A DNA stretch of 64,000 bases from JAGCJX01 sp045638645. GTDB lineage: Bacteria; Bacteroidota; Bacteroidia; Bacteroidales; UBA932. A program made the position numbers and the translations under genes. Where the stretch lies: assembly GCA_045638645.1 (NCBI GenBank), contig JAZUBU010000016.1:77743-141742 (forward strand), in the 5' to 3' direction. Below the pieces are notes generated by a model. That model saw only the letters and a program-made list of their open reading frames with translations, was not told where the DNA came from and searched no databases. Within the stretch, counting starts at the first letter, position 1; every line of letters begins with the position of its first letter. This document shows, piece after piece, positions 52,866-61,493 of the stretch.

Positions 52866-53558
52866 ATGAAAACCATTCAACTTTTCCTTGCGACACTCTT
52901 GATCGCATTGTTCTCCGCCAATGTCTCTGCACAACCGATGCGTGATGCTGATAAATTGGCCGTTGGAGCCATCTATCCCGAAGCCAGCAACTTGTCTGCA
53001 CAAGCCGGCAATCTCTTACAAAACAACTTGATCCAGGCCCTGACACTCAACGGACTCTCGGCCATTGACAGCCGCTTCATGGTCTTGCCCCGCATCGCCA
53101 TTGTGGAACAAACCGTTACCGAAACAGCCCCTCCCAAATTTGTTACTGAAATTCAAGTATCCTTGTTCATGGTCGATTTGCTCAGCCAGACCGTCATGAA
53201 CCAAACCATGATTGAAACCAAAGGCATCGGCAACAGTGAAGATCACGCCATGATGGCAGCCATCCGCAACATCTCTTCCCGAAATTCCCGACTGAAAACC
53301 TTCATCACAAACGGGAAAGACCGCATCATGGAATATTTCGATGCCAACGCAGATCAAATCTTACTTCGCACCCGCGCCCACATTGCCCGCGGCGATTACG
53401 ACTCCGCATTGAAAGAAATCAATTTCGTTCCGAAAGAATGCAGCGAACTGTACAACAAAATGAGCGAACTGCTCTCGACCATCCCGGCCGAAAACAAAAC
53501 CTGTGGCTGCAACTTCCAGACCGAAGATCTCAAAACCTGGTTAGAACAAGTTAAATAA
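52866..53558 (+). CDS. Exported protein, unknown, paired with the LPP20/LamG gene
   Basis: A 230-residue protein with a signal peptide (to about VSA-Q). The body includes a mixed alpha/beta segment with LMVDLLSQ-type hydrophobic strands (VTEIQVSLFMVDLLSQT) and a C-terminal helical region with a small Cys cluster (NKTCGCNF). The central part resembles CsgG/LPP20-associated periplasmic domains that measure or modify 'old-style' stress functions, but I cannot place it in a named family. It lies 8 bases before the larger LPP20-type gene; the pair likely acts together at the cell surface. Confidence 0.6.
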   Translation: MKTIQLFLATLLIALFSANVSAQPMRDADKLAVGAIYPEASNLSAQAGNLLQNNLIQALTLNGLSAIDSRFMVLPRIAIVEQTVTETAPPKFVTEIQVSLFMVDLLSQTVMNQTMIETKGIGNSEDHAMMAAIRNISSRNSRLKTFITNGKDRIMEYFDANADQILLRTRAHIARGDYDSALKEINFVPKECSELYNKMSELLSTIPAENKTCGCNFQTEDLKTWLEQVK

Positions 53559-53566
53559 TTCCTGCC

Positions 53567-55474
53567 ATGAAGAAATTTACCCTCAGCATCCTGTGCTCCC
53601 TGCTCTTTGGCCTAGTTGCCTCCGCACAGTACAAAGTCACAGAATCCAGCGAACGGAAAATGCCGTCATGGGTTGGCGGTGTAGAAAACGGTTACCTCTG
53701 CATCTCCGGCACGGGTAACTCCATAGAAAATGCCAGAAATGCAGCCCTCGCCGAATTAAAATCCCAGATCGCAGAAAGCGTGGCGGTATTGGTGATTTCT
53801 GACACGCAACTCAAAAGCAGCAGCTTGGAAACCAACGGTTCCTACCAATACTCCCAAAACCTGCAATCCGACATCCGGACCAAATCTGCCAAACTTCCTT
53901 TCATCAACGAGATCTCACTCTCCAAAGCGAAGAGTTACTATTGGGAAGAACGTTACTTCAAGGAAACCCGCAGCGTAGAATATTTCTATGCCATCCGCTA
54001 CCCCTTCTCGGACCTGGACCTCAAACTCCTCGTTGCAGAATACCAAGCCCACGAAAAACGCTTGAACGACCAGTTGGCCAACTACGAAACGATGCTGGAC
54101 CAGATGACCTCCATTGAAGACATCACCCGCACCATCAACGATCTGAAAGCCTTCCAATCCGAATTCATGCAGGAAGATCCCCGCTTCGAGAAGGTCACCT
54201 TCCTGATCGAAGAATACAAACACTTGTTTGACGCCATTACCATCACGACGGTGCAAACACAAAAAGGTGTCGTGGCAGCCGTCCTGATGTTGCAAGACCG
54301 CGAAATCTCGACCCGTCAACGTCCGAACTTGAAGTCCAATTGTGCCACCAAAATCACCTCAACGTTTGAAGGAAACACCATCCTGATCAAATACGACGAT
54401 TTCCCGTGCTACGAAGAAGACGAAAACTACATTGAAATCCGCCTGAACACCGGTACCTCCAAAACCATCTACGAAAGAATTTATATCAAAAATACGTTGA
54501 ACATCTCCTTGACCGGAGTGGTGAGTGACGAACAGGGCAACCCGGTTCCTTATGCAAAAATCACCCTTATCCCCTCTGGAAAACATACGGTTACCGGTAG
54601 AAACGGGGTTTATCAATTCAACGACCTCAACCCTGGAAACTACGAAGTCCAAATGCTGAAGGCTCACTACCAAACCGTCAGCAACTACACCTACATCAAC
54701 GGTACCGAAACCATGCGGTGTGACCTGACCACCCGTCAGATCAGTGCCCCCAACATCGCCGGCCAACCGGCAGTCACCCTGCCCCAACCGGATCAGCAAC
54801 CGAGCCAACAACCGGCACCCCAACAAAACCTCAATCCGGTAAGCGTAGTGCGCAACGGTCTGTTGGCCTACTTCCGCTTCAACAATTCCGGTTTGGACGA
54901 AATGGGTTCCGGCATCAAGGCCCAACTGATCAACGGTGCCAAATTCTGCGAAGAAAGTGCAGATGGAACCCAATCCATTGAACTGAATGCTGTTAACGAA
55001 AGCAACATCTCCATTCCGAAACCGATGTTCTATCCGCCCTACGTCAACTTCTCTGTAAGTTTCTGGGTATTGGGAGTGAGCGACGGACACTATTTCACTT
55101 CCGTAGGCGGTTCTGAAACACCCCGACTCATCATGGACAAAGGAAAATTCCGCATGATCTGCCGATATGAAAACGAAAACGAAAGTTTCTCCCATTCAGA
55201 AATTCCCTACGAATGGACGCACGTGACCATCACTAGCTCCGCCGGCAAGAATGATTACGTACAATGCCTCTACATCAATGGAGAACTGGTCGACATGCTC
55301 AACGGATGGGCAAGACCCTATGACAATCCGTCCAAATTCGTCATCGGCGGCTTGGGAGAAGACAAGTTGGGAAGCAACGCCATCAACATGAAAGTGGACA
55401 ACTTCCGCATCTACAGCCGACCGATCAACGCAGAAGAAGTCCAACTCATTTACCAAGCTGAAGGTGGAAAATAA
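53567..55474 (+). CDS. Exported LPP20 domain protein fused to carboxypeptidase-regulatory-like and LamG-like domains
   Basis: A 635-residue protein with a signal peptide (to about ASA-Q). Residues about 25-120 match the LPP20 fold (PSWVGG, LCISGTGNSIENARNAAL, AELKSQIAES). A coiled-coil-like helical stretch follows (about 160-225). Next comes a carboxypeptidase-D regulatory-like Ig domain (about 315-395, LTGVVSDEQGNPVPYAKITL and GVYQFNDLNPGNYEVQM), a Gln/Pro-rich linker (about 400-425), and a C-terminal concanavalin A/LamG-like domain (about 430-630, GLLAYFRFNNSGLDEMG, NFRIYSRPINAEEVQLIY). The layout suggests a surface or periplasmic glycan-binding scaffold. The 3' end is 6 bases from the convergent hydE stop. 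Confidence 0.72.
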   Translation: MKKFTLSILCSLLFGLVASAQYKVTESSERKMPSWVGGVENGYLCISGTGNSIENARNAALAELKSQIAESVAVLVISDTQLKSSSLETNGSYQYSQNLQSDIRTKSAKLPFINEISLSKAKSYYWEERYFKETRSVEYFYAIRYPFSDLDLKLLVAEYQAHEKRLNDQLANYETMLDQMTSIEDITRTINDLKAFQSEFMQEDPRFEKVTFLIEEYKHLFDAITITTVQTQKGVVAAVLMLQDREISTRQRPNLKSNCATKITSTFEGNTILIKYDDFPCYEEDENYIEIRLNTGTSKTIYERIYIKNTLNISLTGVVSDEQGNPVPYAKITLIPSGKHTVTGRNGVYQFNDLNPGNYEVQMLKAHYQTVSNYTYINGTETMRCDLTTRQISAPNIAGQPAVTLPQPDQQPSQQPAPQQNLNPVSVVRNGLLAYFRFNNSGLDEMGSGIKAQLINGAKFCEESADGTQSIELNAVNESNISIPKPMFYPPYVNFSVSFWVLGVSDGHYFTSVGGSETPRLIMDKGKFRMICRYENENESFSHSEIPYEWTHVTITSSAGKNDYVQCLYINGELVDMLNGWARPYDNPSKFVIGGLGEDKLGSNAINMKVDNFRIYSRPINAEEVQLIYQAEGGK

Positions 55475-55480
55475 TCGCCA

Positions 55481-56617
55481 TCAATCCCGCAACCGGGCAA
55501 AATAATGCATGGAATCTCCCCATTCTCCCCGGAGGATGGGGATGTTTCTTTCCTGTAGGTACCGGGCAAAGGGGGTATCGTTCAAATCGGCATCCACCGA
55601 TGCGCCGGGCTTGCCATCGTACAGATCGTAGTTCGAGCGGTGCAGCAGATCGGTCAGGTTCGGCATTACCACGTTCGCCCCGGCCTCAATGGCCATTTCC
55701 CGACCCCGGTCGCTCAACACCTGCAATGCCGTGGTCGCAGCAATGTTGATGTTCGGCATCAGCATACGCAGCAAGGCCACCATACGGATGGACAAATCCA
55801 GACGTCGCTCTGCGGAAGGAATCAAATGCGCATGCACGGCCAAGGGGGTATCGTGGTGCGGAATGTAAGGCCCCATCCCGCACATATCAATATCCATTTG
55901 CCGAAAGAAAAGCAAGTCATTGGCCAAATGCTCCTCCGATTGAAAAGGCAGACCGATCATGACTCCCGTCCCCACCTGATAGCCTACCCGACGCAAAGCC
56001 TCCAAGGCCTCGATACGCCGATCGTATGCATGCAACCGGTCATTCGGATGAATCTTCCCATAGAGTTCCGGATCCGAAGATTCGATCCGAAGCAGGTAAC
56101 GGTGCGCTCCAGCCTCGTACCACTCCCGATAAACTTCTTCGCTTTGCTCCCCCAATGACAAGGTAATCCCCAAGCCTTTGGACTGCTCCGGTTTACGAGC
56201 TCCTCCATCAACACCATCCTTCAATTGTATGTTTTTCAACTCATATAACAACTTTGTAATTTTTGAAACAAATTTGTTATCGGTTCTTTCTCCGCCTTGC
56301 AGGACGATGGAAGCATAACCCAGCTCCGCTGCTTTTCGGCCCAACTGAAGAATCTCCTCCTCAGACAGATCGTAACGCAGCGTCGCAGCATTCTGATGCC
56401 GGATGCCACAATACAGACAATTTTTCTGACAACGGTTGGAGATTTCCATCAGACCGCGCAAGAAGACTCCCGGACCGCTCCGCTCATTCTTGATACGGAA
56501 AGCCGCCTCATACAACCGGGCCACAGCCTCCCGGTCTGTCGTTTTCAACCAGGCCAGCAAGACATCCGCCTGCGGAAGCAATCCCTCGGGACGCAAGGTA
56601 TCCAGCAGGTTTCTCAT
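55481..56617 (-). CDS. hydE: [FeFe]-hydrogenase H-cluster maturase HydE (radical SAM)
   Basis: A 378-residue radical SAM enzyme that helps build the 2Fe subcluster of [FeFe]-hydrogenase. The SAM cluster is CQKNCLYC (Cys63, 67, 70). GLGITLSLGEQSEE, HRYLLRIESSDPELYGKIHP and GTGVMIGLPFQ are HydE/biotin-synthase family landmarks. Between the first strands and GLGITLSLGE there is an extra AT-rich insertion (about residues 112-147) that other HydE proteins I know of do not have. The ATG overlaps the hydF stop by 4 bases. hydG and the hydrogenase genes are not in this window. Confidence 0.88.
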   Translation of the reverse strand: MRNLLDTLRPEGLLPQADVLLAWLKTTDREAVARLYEAAFRIKNERSGPGVFLRGLMEISNRCQKNCLYCGIRHQNAATLRYDLSEEEILQLGRKAAELGYASIVLQGGERTDNKFVSKITKLLYELKNIQLKDGVDGGARKPEQSKGLGITLSLGEQSEEVYREWYEAGAHRYLLRIESSDPELYGKIHPNDRLHAYDRRIEALEALRRVGYQVGTGVMIGLPFQSEEHLANDLLFFRQMDIDMCGMGPYIPHHDTPLAVHAHLIPSAERRLDLSIRMVALLRMLMPNINIAATTALQVLSDRGREMAIEAGANVVMPNLTDLLHRSNYDLYDGKPGASVDADLNDTPFARYLQERNIPILRGEWGDSMHYFARLRD

Positions 56618-57816
56618 GATCGGAAAGGAGCGATGGAGCGTTTGAAAATACCGTTCATGTAGGCGATGGCCATCCCATAGTTGCAAATGGGAATCCCCGC
56701 CTCAGAGGCCGGATGGACACGGGACAACAATTCCCGCTTGTTGATCATGCAGCCTCCACATTGGACCACCAGCTGATAATCCTGTAAATTTTCCGGCAAA
56801 GGGTCCAAACCGGCTACCACCGTAAATTCCAATGATTTTCCGGTATATTTCCGGAAGAGTCGGGGCAATTTGACGCGACCGATGTCCTCACAGGAAGCAT
56901 GGTGGGTACAGGATTCCAGGATGAGGATCCGATCCCCATCCTGCAGGGCATCAATGGTTTCTGCCCCTTGTACATAGGCCTCAAACGGGCCTTTGCTTCG
57001 GGCCAACAGCACACTGAAACTCGTCAACGGAATATCCTGGGACACACAAGCAGAAACGGGCGCAAAGGCCTGACTGTCCGTCACCACCAAGTCCGGTGCC
57101 GGATGCGTAGCCAGGTACTGCGGCAACTCTTCCACCTGCAGAACCACGGCCGTAGCCCGACGGTCCAACAAATCCCGGATGGCCATCACCTGCGGCAGAA
57201 TCAGACGTCCCGTGGGAGCCGAGGAGTCAATCGGACAAACCAATACCACGGTTTGCTTTTCCTTAACCAACCCCTCGAACATCGGCCGCTCACGCAACGG
57301 AGAAGCCGACAATCCCTTGATGATGAAGGAAAGCAGCATCTCGATGTTTGCTTGTTGCGCCTGTTCATCCAACAAGGCGACAGAGAATTCCAGCACATCC
57401 GCACCGTACAGTTCGGGCAGTTCCTGCGCCAGGGATTCATCCAACGGCACGATATCTGATTGTGTGTGCACCAGCACAAACGGAACCTTCAGACCCCGCA
57501 ATTGCTCGACCAGGTCCCGCTCCAGCTTTGCAAACGTATTCGAATTAAAAAGAATGAGTGCCAAATCCACCCGATTCAGCCAAGCGCGACTTTTGTTGAC
57601 CCGCTGTTCACCGAGATCCGAAACATCGTCCAATCCAGCCGTATCCACCAGCCGACAAGGACCGATTTCCGGAATTTCCATCCTTTTTCCCACCGGGTCG
57701 GTCGTCGTGCCTGCCTGGTTGGATACAATCGATATTTCCTGCCCGGTCAACGCATTGACCAGGGAGCTCTTACCTGTGTTGGTGCGTCCAAAAACACCTA
57801 TGTTGAGTACTTGCAT
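56614..57816 (-). CDS. hydF: [FeFe]-hydrogenase H-cluster maturation GTPase HydF
   Basis: A 400-residue scaffold GTPase that carries the premade 2Fe unit to apo-hydrogenase. N-terminal Era-like GTPase: P-loop GRTNTGKSS (10-18), DTAG switch II, HTQSD for guanine specificity. The C-terminal [4Fe-4S] ligands CTH (Cys303, His305), then CGGC (Cys353, Cys356), are the HydF signature. It is upstream of hydE and overlaps it by 4 bases. Its own -7 box is 20 bases upstream; divergent from the antiporter gene. Confidence 0.92.
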   Translation of the reverse strand: MQVLNIGVFGRTNTGKSSLVNALTGQEISIVSNQAGTTTDPVGKRMEIPEIGPCRLVDTAGLDDVSDLGEQRVNKSRAWLNRVDLALILFNSNTFAKLERDLVEQLRGLKVPFVLVHTQSDIVPLDESLAQELPELYGADVLEFSVALLDEQAQQANIEMLLSFIIKGLSASPLRERPMFEGLVKEKQTVVLVCPIDSSAPTGRLILPQVMAIRDLLDRRATAVVLQVEELPQYLATHPAPDLVVTDSQAFAPVSACVSQDIPLTSFSVLLARSKGPFEAYVQGAETIDALQDGDRILILESCTHHASCEDIGRVKLPRLFRKYTGKSLEFTVVAGLDPLPENLQDYQLVVQCGGCMINKRELLSRVHPASEAGIPICNYGMAIAYMNGIFKRSIAPFRS

Positions 57817-57835
57817 AGTTTTTCAATTTTCTTCA

Positions 57836-57843
57836 CAAATTTA
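57836..57843 (-). promoter_or_regulatory. -7 box for hydF-hydE
   Basis: Minus-strand TAAATTTG, 20 bases before the hydF ATG. No -33 TTTG in range. Confidence 0.5.
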
Positions 57844-57887
57844 ATATTTTTTTATCTACTTTTCTACTTGTTTAGAACTAAATTCCT

Positions 57888-57895
57888 TAACTTTG
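57888..57895 (+). promoter_or_regulatory. -7 box for the K+/H+ antiporter gene
   Basis: TAACTTTG, 19 bases before the ATG at 57914, so the leader is about 12 bases. A TTG lies 17 bases upstream, slightly closer than usual. Confidence 0.5.
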
Positions 57896-57913
57896 TAGGA
57901 TAAATCAAAGTTT

Positions 57914-59377
57914 ATGACTGCTGAAAATATATTATTCATCGGTGCGATCATCCTCTTGATTGCCATTTTGGTAACAAAAGCCGGTTCCAAATTGGGCGTA
58001 CCGACCCTCTTGGTTTTCCTGCTTGTGGGAATGCTGTTCGGATCAGACGGATTCGGTTTTGAGTTTGACAATACCCCGCTGACACAATTCATCGGCATGA
58101 TCTCCCTGACCATCATCCTGTTCTCCGGGGGGATGGATACCAGCCTCAAGGAGATCAAACCCATTCTGGGCCCGGGTATTTTGCTGTCTACACTGGGTGT
58201 AGCTCTGACCACGGTCATCACAGGCGCCTTCATCTACCTGATATCCAAATCCATCATGATATCCATCGCAGTTTCGTTTCCCTTTGCTCTGCTGACCGCT
58301 GCAACCATGTCCTCTACGGATTCCGCATCCGTATTCAACATCCTGCGTTCGCAACGCATTGGCCTGAAAAACCAGCTACGCCCGATGTTGGAGTTGGAAA
58401 GTGGTAGTAACGACCCGATGGCCTATATGTTGACCATTGTGCTCATTGGTATTCTCGGCGACAACGGTGAGACCGCATTCAGCATTCTCCTGCGCTTCTT
58501 TATGCAATTCTCCATCGGTCTGGCAGCCGGATATTTTATGGGACGACTGACCGTGATGCTCATCAACAACATCAACTTGCAGAACACTTCCCTCTATCCG
58601 ATCCTTATCCTGCCGATTATTTTCATCATCTTTACCATTACCGACGGATTTGGCGGCAACGGTTACCTGGCTGTCTACATCGCCGGGATTGTGGTCGGCA
58701 ACAAACCCCTGGTCAAGAAAAAGGAAATCAGCACGTTCCTGGACGGTATGACCTGGTTGTTCCAGATCAGCATGTTCTTGATCCTCGGTCTGCTGGTCAA
58801 CCCGCGTGAAATGCTTGATATTGCCCCCTTCGCCCTGTTGGTCGGCATTTTCATGATCCTGATCGCCCGTCCACTGAGTGTGTTCATTTCTCTGTTGCCC
58901 TTCCGCCGCATCAACTTCCGCTCCAAATTCTTCATTTCCTGGGTCGGTCTTCGCGGTGCGGCACCGATTCTGTTTGCTACCTACCCGATTATTGCAGACA
59001 TTGAGGGAGCACACTTGATTTTCAACATTGTATTTTTCATCACCCTGGTATCCCTGCTGGTACAAGGGATGAGCATCCCCTCGATTGCACGAACCCTGCA
59101 TTTGACCGCACCGATGCCCAAATCCGGCAATACATTCGGCATCAGCATTCCCGAAGAGATCGGTTCCAATATCTGGGAACTGGATATCAACGAACACATG
59201 CAAATTGCTGGCAAACAGCTGAAAGATGTCAAACTCGGTGACGGCATCCTGGTCATTTACATCAAACGGGATGACCAATACATCATTCCGAACGGATCGT
59301 CTGAGATTTTGAAAGGAGACCGTCTCCTGCTCATTTCTCACCCGGAACACGAAGGAAAACCCGAAATGCAACCTTAA
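57914..59377 (+). CDS. K+/H+ antiporter, CPA1/CvrA (NhaP2) family with C-terminal TrkA_C-like domain
   Basis: A 487-residue membrane antiporter with about 12 hydrophobic segments. The conserved SSTDSASVF and ESGSNDPMAYM motifs carry the ion-binding residues of the NhaP/CvrA family. The C-terminal domain (about 410-487, AGKQLKDVKLGDGILVIYIKRDDQYIIPNG) is RCK_C/TrkA_C-like and may sense a nucleotide or ion. It likely removes cytoplasmic K+ or exchanges it for protons at the inner membrane. The next two genes follow closely on the same strand. Confidence 0.88.
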   Translation: MTAENILFIGAIILLIAILVTKAGSKLGVPTLLVFLLVGMLFGSDGFGFEFDNTPLTQFIGMISLTIILFSGGMDTSLKEIKPILGPGILLSTLGVALTTVITGAFIYLISKSIMISIAVSFPFALLTAATMSSTDSASVFNILRSQRIGLKNQLRPMLELESGSNDPMAYMLTIVLIGILGDNGETAFSILLRFFMQFSIGLAAGYFMGRLTVMLINNINLQNTSLYPILILPIIFIIFTITDGFGGNGYLAVYIAGIVVGNKPLVKKKEISTFLDGMTWLFQISMFLILGLLVNPREMLDIAPFALLVGIFMILIARPLSVFISLLPFRRINFRSKFFISWVGLRGAAPILFATYPIIADIEGAHLIFNIVFFITLVSLLVQGMSIPSIARTLHLTAPMPKSGNTFGISIPEEIGSNIWELDINEHMQIAGKQLKDVKLGDGILVIYIKRDDQYIIPNGSSEILKGDRLLLISHPEHEGKPEMQP

Positions 59378-59390
59378 TCGAAGATTCTGC

Positions 59391-59963
59391 ATGTGTCTGT
59401 TTCAGAAACGGAAGCTAGCAGCCCTCTGCGTCAAAGACCGCAAACGCCTCTACCGCTCCTTGCCGGAAGCCGGGACGTTACTCTTTGTCTTTGACGGATC
59501 GACTGTCGGCTGCGAAACCGCCATCACCGCCCTGATCCGGGAATGCGAAGCCTCCGCTATCCAGTACACGGGAATCTGTTTGAATCTCCACCGCAAAAAC
59601 AAAGTAGGAAGTTGGGCCGAGCAAAATCCACACATACAAGTGGTGAACCGACGCGACCTCACCCTCAGCGGCTACCCCTTCCCCAAAAAGAAACCGGCCT
59701 TAAAAACCCTCTGTGAACAGGAATACGGAATCTTTCTCAACCTCACGCTACAAAAATCCTTCACAGAAGCCTGCATTACCGCCCTCTCCAAGGCCAACGT
59801 CAAGATTGGCCTGAAAGATACCGGCTACAAAATGCTGAAAGACACGTACGACATCTGTTTCTCGTACCAACCCCGGCCCAAGGATGAAGGAGCCCCCGAC
59901 TTTGGGGTACTGACAACTAGTCTCATCCAATACCTGAACAACATCAAAACCAAGCATGAGTAA
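59391..59963 (+). CDS. DUF6913-like cytoplasmic protein, unknown
   Basis: A 190-residue soluble protein with alpha/beta pattern (LLFVFDGSTVGCETAITAL, YGIFLNLTLQKSFTEACITALSKANVKIGL, YDICFSYQP). It resembles the DUF6913 family of Bacteroidota, but I cannot confirm it. It lies 13 bases after the antiporter and overlaps DUF368 by 8 bases, which suggests shared translation. No signal peptide or membrane segment. Confidence 0.65.
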   Translation: MCLFQKRKLAALCVKDRKRLYRSLPEAGTLLFVFDGSTVGCETAITALIRECEASAIQYTGICLNLHRKNKVGSWAEQNPHIQVVNRRDLTLSGYPFPKKKPALKTLCEQEYGIFLNLTLQKSFTEACITALSKANVKIGLKDTGYKMLKDTYDICFSYQPRPKDEGAPDFGVLTTSLIQYLNNIKTKHE

Positions 59964-60837
59964 ATTCTCCCAATCGCTGCTGGTCACCCTCAAAGGCATT
60001 GCCATGGGGGCAGCCGATGTCATCCCCGGTGTATCCGGAGGTACCATCGCTTTCCTGACCGGTATCTACGAAACCCTGATCAATTCCATCCGCTCGATCG
60101 ACGGAACTGCCTTGAAACTCTTCTTCACCCTCCGTTGGAAAGCCTGCTGGAAACACATCAACGGCAATTTCCTGCTCGCACTGATGCTGGGTATCGGCAT
60201 CAGCGTTCTCAGCATCGCAAAAATCATGACCTACCTGATGGTCCACCACCCCATCCCCTTGTGGTCGTTCTTCTTCGGGCTCATCATTGCATCGGCCATC
60301 TACATCCTGCGTGACATCAGGACCTGGAACCTGGGCAACCTCCTTTCCCTGCTGCTAGGCGCCGGCATCGGAGCAGCCATCTGCCTGATGACACCGGGAC
60401 AGACTCCGACCGACCTGTGGTTCATCTTCCTTTCCGGAGCAATCGCCATCTGCGCCATGATTCTGCCCGGCATTTCCGGCAGCTTCATCCTCCTGCTCCT
60501 GGGCAAATACGAATACATTCTGAGTGCTGTCAACGATCTGGACCTCACCGTCCTGCTGGTCTTCCTCTCCGGAGCCGCGATCGGCATTGTGAGCTTCTCC
60601 CACTTCCTGTCCTGGCTGCTGAAACACTTCTACAACATCGCCATCTGCGTACTCTCGGGCTTCATGATCGGTTCCCTGGTCAAAATCTGGCCTTGGCAAA
60701 ACCTCCAGGTATCCGGAGTCTCCTTCCCCACCTGGCCGGCAGAGTACATCCCCCAAGCCCTCATTTTTGCCGCCACGGGCATTGGCCTTGTATTTCTGAT
60801 CGAATATTTCGCCAAGAGAATGGAAAACAAAAAATAA
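59956..60837 (+). CDS. DUF368 / PopT-type polyprenyl-phosphate transporter
   Basis: A 293-residue membrane protein with 8 or more hydrophobic segments. The hallmark MGAADVIPGVSGGTIAFLTGIYE near the N-terminus, repeated later as AMILPGISGSFILLLLGKYE, marks DUF368. Recent work identified members (PopT) as undecaprenyl-phosphate translocases that recycle the lipid carrier across the inner membrane for wall synthesis. The internal repeat shows the fold's inverted duplication. Last gene of the antiporter-DUF6913-DUF368 run; a tRNA gene follows. Confidence 0.88.
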   Translation: MSKFSQSLLVTLKGIAMGAADVIPGVSGGTIAFLTGIYETLINSIRSIDGTALKLFFTLRWKACWKHINGNFLLALMLGIGISVLSIAKIMTYLMVHHPIPLWSFFFGLIIASAIYILRDIRTWNLGNLLSLLLGAGIGAAICLMTPGQTPTDLWFIFLSGAIAICAMILPGISGSFILLLLGKYEYILSAVNDLDLTVLLVFLSGAAIGIVSFSHFLSWLLKHFYNIAICVLSGFMIGSLVKIWPWQNLQVSGVSFPTWPAEYIPQALIFAATGIGLVFLIEYFAKRMENKK

Positions 60838-60841
60838 TTTA

Positions 60842-60849
60842 TATCTTTG
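60842..60849 (+). promoter_or_regulatory. -7 box for tRNA-Arg
   Basis: TATCTTTG, a perfect TAnnTTTG box, 20 bases before the tRNA-Arg 5' end. No -33 TTTG at normal distance. Confidence 0.55.
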
Positions 60850-60869
60850 CAACCTCAAAACATTGGGCT

Positions 60870-60943
60870 GGTTCGGTAGCTCAGTTGGATAGAGCAACAG
60901 CCTTCTAAGCTGTGGGTCTTGGGTTCGAATCCCAACCGAATCA
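60870..60943 (+). tRNA. tRNA-Arg (anticodon TCT)
   Basis: A 74-base cloverleaf: acceptor GGTTCGG/CCGAATC (one G-T) with discriminator A, anticodon loop CTTCTAA (TCT reads AGA/AGG), T-loop TTCGAAT. The 3' CCA is not encoded. It borders the AT-rich right end of the window, a common integration site for islands, though no repeat of its 3' end was seen. Confidence 0.95.
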
Positions 60944-60947
60944 CTAA

Positions 60948-60983
60948 AATAAGCCTCTCAGGTGTCTGAGAGGCTTATTTTTT
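60948..60983 (+). terminator. Perfect 14-base terminator after tRNA-Arg
   Basis: AATAAGCCTCTCAG pairs perfectly with CTGAGAGGCTTATT across a 4-base GTGT loop, followed by a T-run. Confidence 0.92.
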
Positions 60984-61493
60984 ACAACTTGGACAACATC
61001 TTAAGGATTTAGCTAAAAATTAGGTTACCTAAAATTTCGCTTTTGCCCAAAATTACATGAGTGCCATCCATGCAACTGGCAAAATGAGGAAGATATCCCA
61101 AAGCTCTATATCTCGGCTGTTGAAGGGAAGTTACCACCTATAACTTACACAATAAAGGATAACTGCCAAAATATATCTGCAACTGGAGTTCTCTATTTAT
61201 CACTAATAACTAGTTCATCTTGTAAGCTTCCCCTAACTATTCTCCCAAAGTTATAAAACATTTTCCGGTTCTACCAACAGATACAAGCCAGTAAAACTCA
61301 AGACTCCGCAACATTACGCCCTCACCCCCGCCACAGGTATCTGTCACAAGGGTGAGCGAATGTTTCCATACAATAAAATTGTGGATTTGTGGAAACTACC
61401 GAACTTGTTCCATTTGGGAACATGTTGCAGCCTAAAACAGGGATCGAGAGAAAAAGTATCGTTATAACGAGAGTTTTTATGTTTTCCATGTAA
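60984..61493. other. Non-coding AT-rich stretch between tRNA-Arg and the KAP gene, with several hairpins
   Basis: No convincing gene. A frame open for 79 codons (61017-61256) has no ATG and no ribosome-site-like start. Three inverted repeats follow in tandem at 61321-61421: CTCACCC/GGGTGAG (with an inner ACAG/CTGT), GTTTCCA/TGGAAAC and GTTCC/GGAAC. A perfect 12-base palindrome TCGTTATAACGA lies at 61459-61470. The block could hold an attachment region, a structured RNA or a transfer origin; sequence alone does not decide. Confidence 0.55.

Noticed and set aside
60920..60943. Search for an attachment-site copy of the tRNA-Arg 3' end
   Set aside because: I found no second copy of this 3' end between 60944 and 64000; a border repeat, if any, must be outside the window.
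61017..61256. 79-codon open frame in the stretch after tRNA-Arg
   Set aside because: It has no ATG, no plausible start and no family; the length is within chance for AT-rich DNA. Could be a decayed fragment but cannot be supported.
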